A stretch of DNA of 21,417 nucleotides from Bigelowiella natans CCMP2755 (taxonomy: Eukaryota > Cercozoa > Chlorarachniophyceae): assembly GCA_000320545.1 (NCBI GenBank), contig ADNK01000842.1, positions 10,001 through 31,417 on the forward strand, written 5' to 3'. Below are positions 21,006 to 21,417 of this stretch, piece after piece (position 1 is the stretch's first letter; each line of letters starts with the position of its first letter). Below the pieces are notes generated by a model that was not told the origin of the DNA, did no database searches, and was given only the letters and a program-made list of their open reading frames with translations. The translations under genes were made by a program, and so were the position numbers.

Positions 21006-21183
21006 TTTATCATCACTGAATGCACACGATTGTCATCGCCATCATGGTCAGGTCGCCGTAATGAGGAAGATGGTGGTGGGTGATAATGACGGTGAATATC
21101 CCTGGAAGATCTGGATTGATGACGTCGCCTCCAGAATCTCCACCAGCATCAGCAATCTCGTCTCTCAGGAAAACATGCGGTAG
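16449..21183 (+). CDS. ERO1: ERO1, ER thiol oxidase (complete, 17 exons, 445 residues)
   Basis: ERO1 is the FAD-dependent ER-lumen oxidase that re-oxidises protein disulfide isomerase and passes electrons to O2. Exons: 16449-16628, 16781-16885, 16962-17030, 17116-17144, 17336-17392, 17609-17655, 17775-17826, 18125-18195, 18522-18627, 18861-18903, 19106-19201, 19350-19424, 19624-19741, 20147-20163, 20514-20574, 20761-20840 and 21052-21183 (TAG). They sum to 1338 nt in one frame. Residues 8-29 are a hydrophobic signal peptide. The shuttle cysteine pair is C86/C91 (MCASPDCAV). FAD-site residues are R177 (NPERWSGY), W191 (DIWRAIYSENC) and H224 (LISGLHTSI). The catalytic CxxCxxC is C348/C351/C354 (RNISSIMDCLGCDKCKLWG), split over exons 13-15. 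KLWGKLQFQGVGTALRIL is close to animal and plant ERO1. Exon 12 adds a Lys/Glu run coded by GAG repeats. Exon 17 adds a 43-residue tail I cannot align. Weakest junctions: end of exon 11, start of exon 13, exon 17. Confidence 0.95.
17885..17927. repeat. (TA)n microsatellite, ERO1 intron 7
   Basis: A TA run of about 20 units between ERO1 exons 7 and 8. The same intron has a CTC run at about 18040-18063 upstream of the exon 8 acceptor. Confidence 0.92.
18427..18830. repeat. Pyrimidine and TAG arrays around ERO1 exon 9
   Basis: CTT/CTC repeats at about 18427-18500 lie directly upstream of the exon 9 acceptor. Downstream are TAG units (about 18676-18705) and CT units (about 18792-18830) before the exon 10 acceptor. 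Another CT array at 19059-19087 precedes the exon 11 acceptor. These arrays appear to serve as very long polypyrimidine tracts. Confidence 0.9.
19451..19577. repeat. (GAT)n and (CAT)n pair in ERO1 intron 12
   Basis: GAT units at about 19447-19464 and CAT/ATC units at about 19523-19577 are complementary and lie in one intron (19425-19623). Confidence 0.88.
20046..20246. repeat. GT-rich and CA-rich arrays flanking the ERO1 micro-exon
   Basis: A GT-rich array with interspersed GC steps (20046-20114) lies upstream, and a CACACG/CA array (20191-20246) downstream, of the 17-nt exon at 20147-20163. The CACACG hexamer part (20191-20222) is itself a distinct repeat. Confidence 0.92.
20147..20163 (+). 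other. ERO1: 17-nt ERO1 micro-exon carrying the catalytic CxxC
   Basis: This exon completes a split Gly codon and then encodes Cys-Asp-Lys-Cys-Lys, the C351/C354 pair of the ERO1 active site. The acceptor is CCATTAAG before GCTGC and the donor is AAG before GTGCGG. It joins exon 13 (ending in Asp-Cys-Leu plus g) and exon 15 (starting Leu-Trp-Gly) in phase and restores the family-invariant CxxCxxC...WGKL block. Without it the frame is broken. The acceptor has a weak pyrimidine tract. Confidence 0.85.
20364..20405. repeat. (ATG)n microsatellite, ERO1 intron 14
   Basis: About 13 ATG/GAT units between ERO1 exons 14 and 15. Further trinucleotide arrays are GAA/GAT at about 20606-20642 and ATC at about 20977-21005, both intronic. 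Confidence 0.9.
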
Positions 21184-21417
21184 TAGCAGCAGTAGTAGCA
21201 GTAGTAGCAGCAGTAGTGGTGGTGAGTGGGAGAGTTTGTAGTAGCAGTATAGAAATGAGGAACAGTAGCAATGTAAGTGTGAATGCGACGAGGAGGAGGA
21301 GGAGGAGGAGGAGGAGGAGGAGGAAGCGGAGAAAGTCCAATTTAAAGAGACAGTTCATTCCGTGAATAGAAGTGCTTGTTGGAGTACTGTGTGTGTGTGT
21401 TTGTGTGTGTGTGTGTG
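21184..21417. repeat. Region 3' of ERO1 with TAG/CAG, GAG and GT arrays
   Basis: Directly after the ERO1 stop comes a TAG/CAG array (21181-21225), then a GAG array (about 21283-21323) and a GT array running to the window end. No AATAAA hexamer is visible and I see no coding exon here. The reverse-strand frame across it is a Leu run from the GAG array. Confidence 0.75.

Overview
This is a nuclear genome fragment from a eukaryote that makes cilia or flagella, most likely a microbial eukaryote or alga; I cannot name the lineage. The reasons are many small exons joined by GT...AG introns, phase-consistent splicing, a BBSome subunit gene, a peroxisomal enzyme ending in -SKL, and an ER oxidoreductase with a signal peptide. 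Nothing prokaryotic is visible: no operons, CRISPR array, rRNA, tRNA or transposase. Almost every long open frame in the window is low-complexity read-through of microsatellites or an antisense shadow. The real genes had to be assembled exon by exon from splice sites, reading phase and remembered family sequences.

Layout from left to right. (1) 1-3011, minus strand: the 5' part (11 exons, 339 codons) of BBS7, the beta-propeller half of a BBSome subunit, running off the left edge. (2) 3012-3551: a divergent intergenic region with an E2F-like motif. (3) 3552-9393, plus: a gene of about 23 small exons giving a 449-residue protein with acidic and Lys-rich parts, which I do not recognise. (4) 9668-11421, plus: a small unrecognised gene of about 8 exons and 172 residues. 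(5) 11972-15808, minus: a peroxisomal acyl-CoA thioesterase (ACOT8/TesB family) in about 18 exons, ending in the PTS1 tripeptide SKL. (6) 15809-16448: a second divergent intergenic region with a pair of identical bZIP-like elements close to ERO1. (7) 16449-21183, plus: a complete 17-exon, 445-residue ERO1, the ER thiol oxidase that re-oxidises protein disulfide isomerase. Its catalytic CxxC lies in a 17-nt micro-exon.

The genes do not form one pathway: they are ciliary trafficking, peroxisomal lipid metabolism and ER oxidative folding, plus two unknowns. What stands out is the gene architecture. Intron density is about 10-16 introns per kb of coding sequence, several exons are under 30 nt, one intron appears to be GC-AG, and the introns and spacers are filled with long di- and trinucleotide repeats. 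Several of these repeats come in reverse-complementary pairs within one intron or around one small exon.
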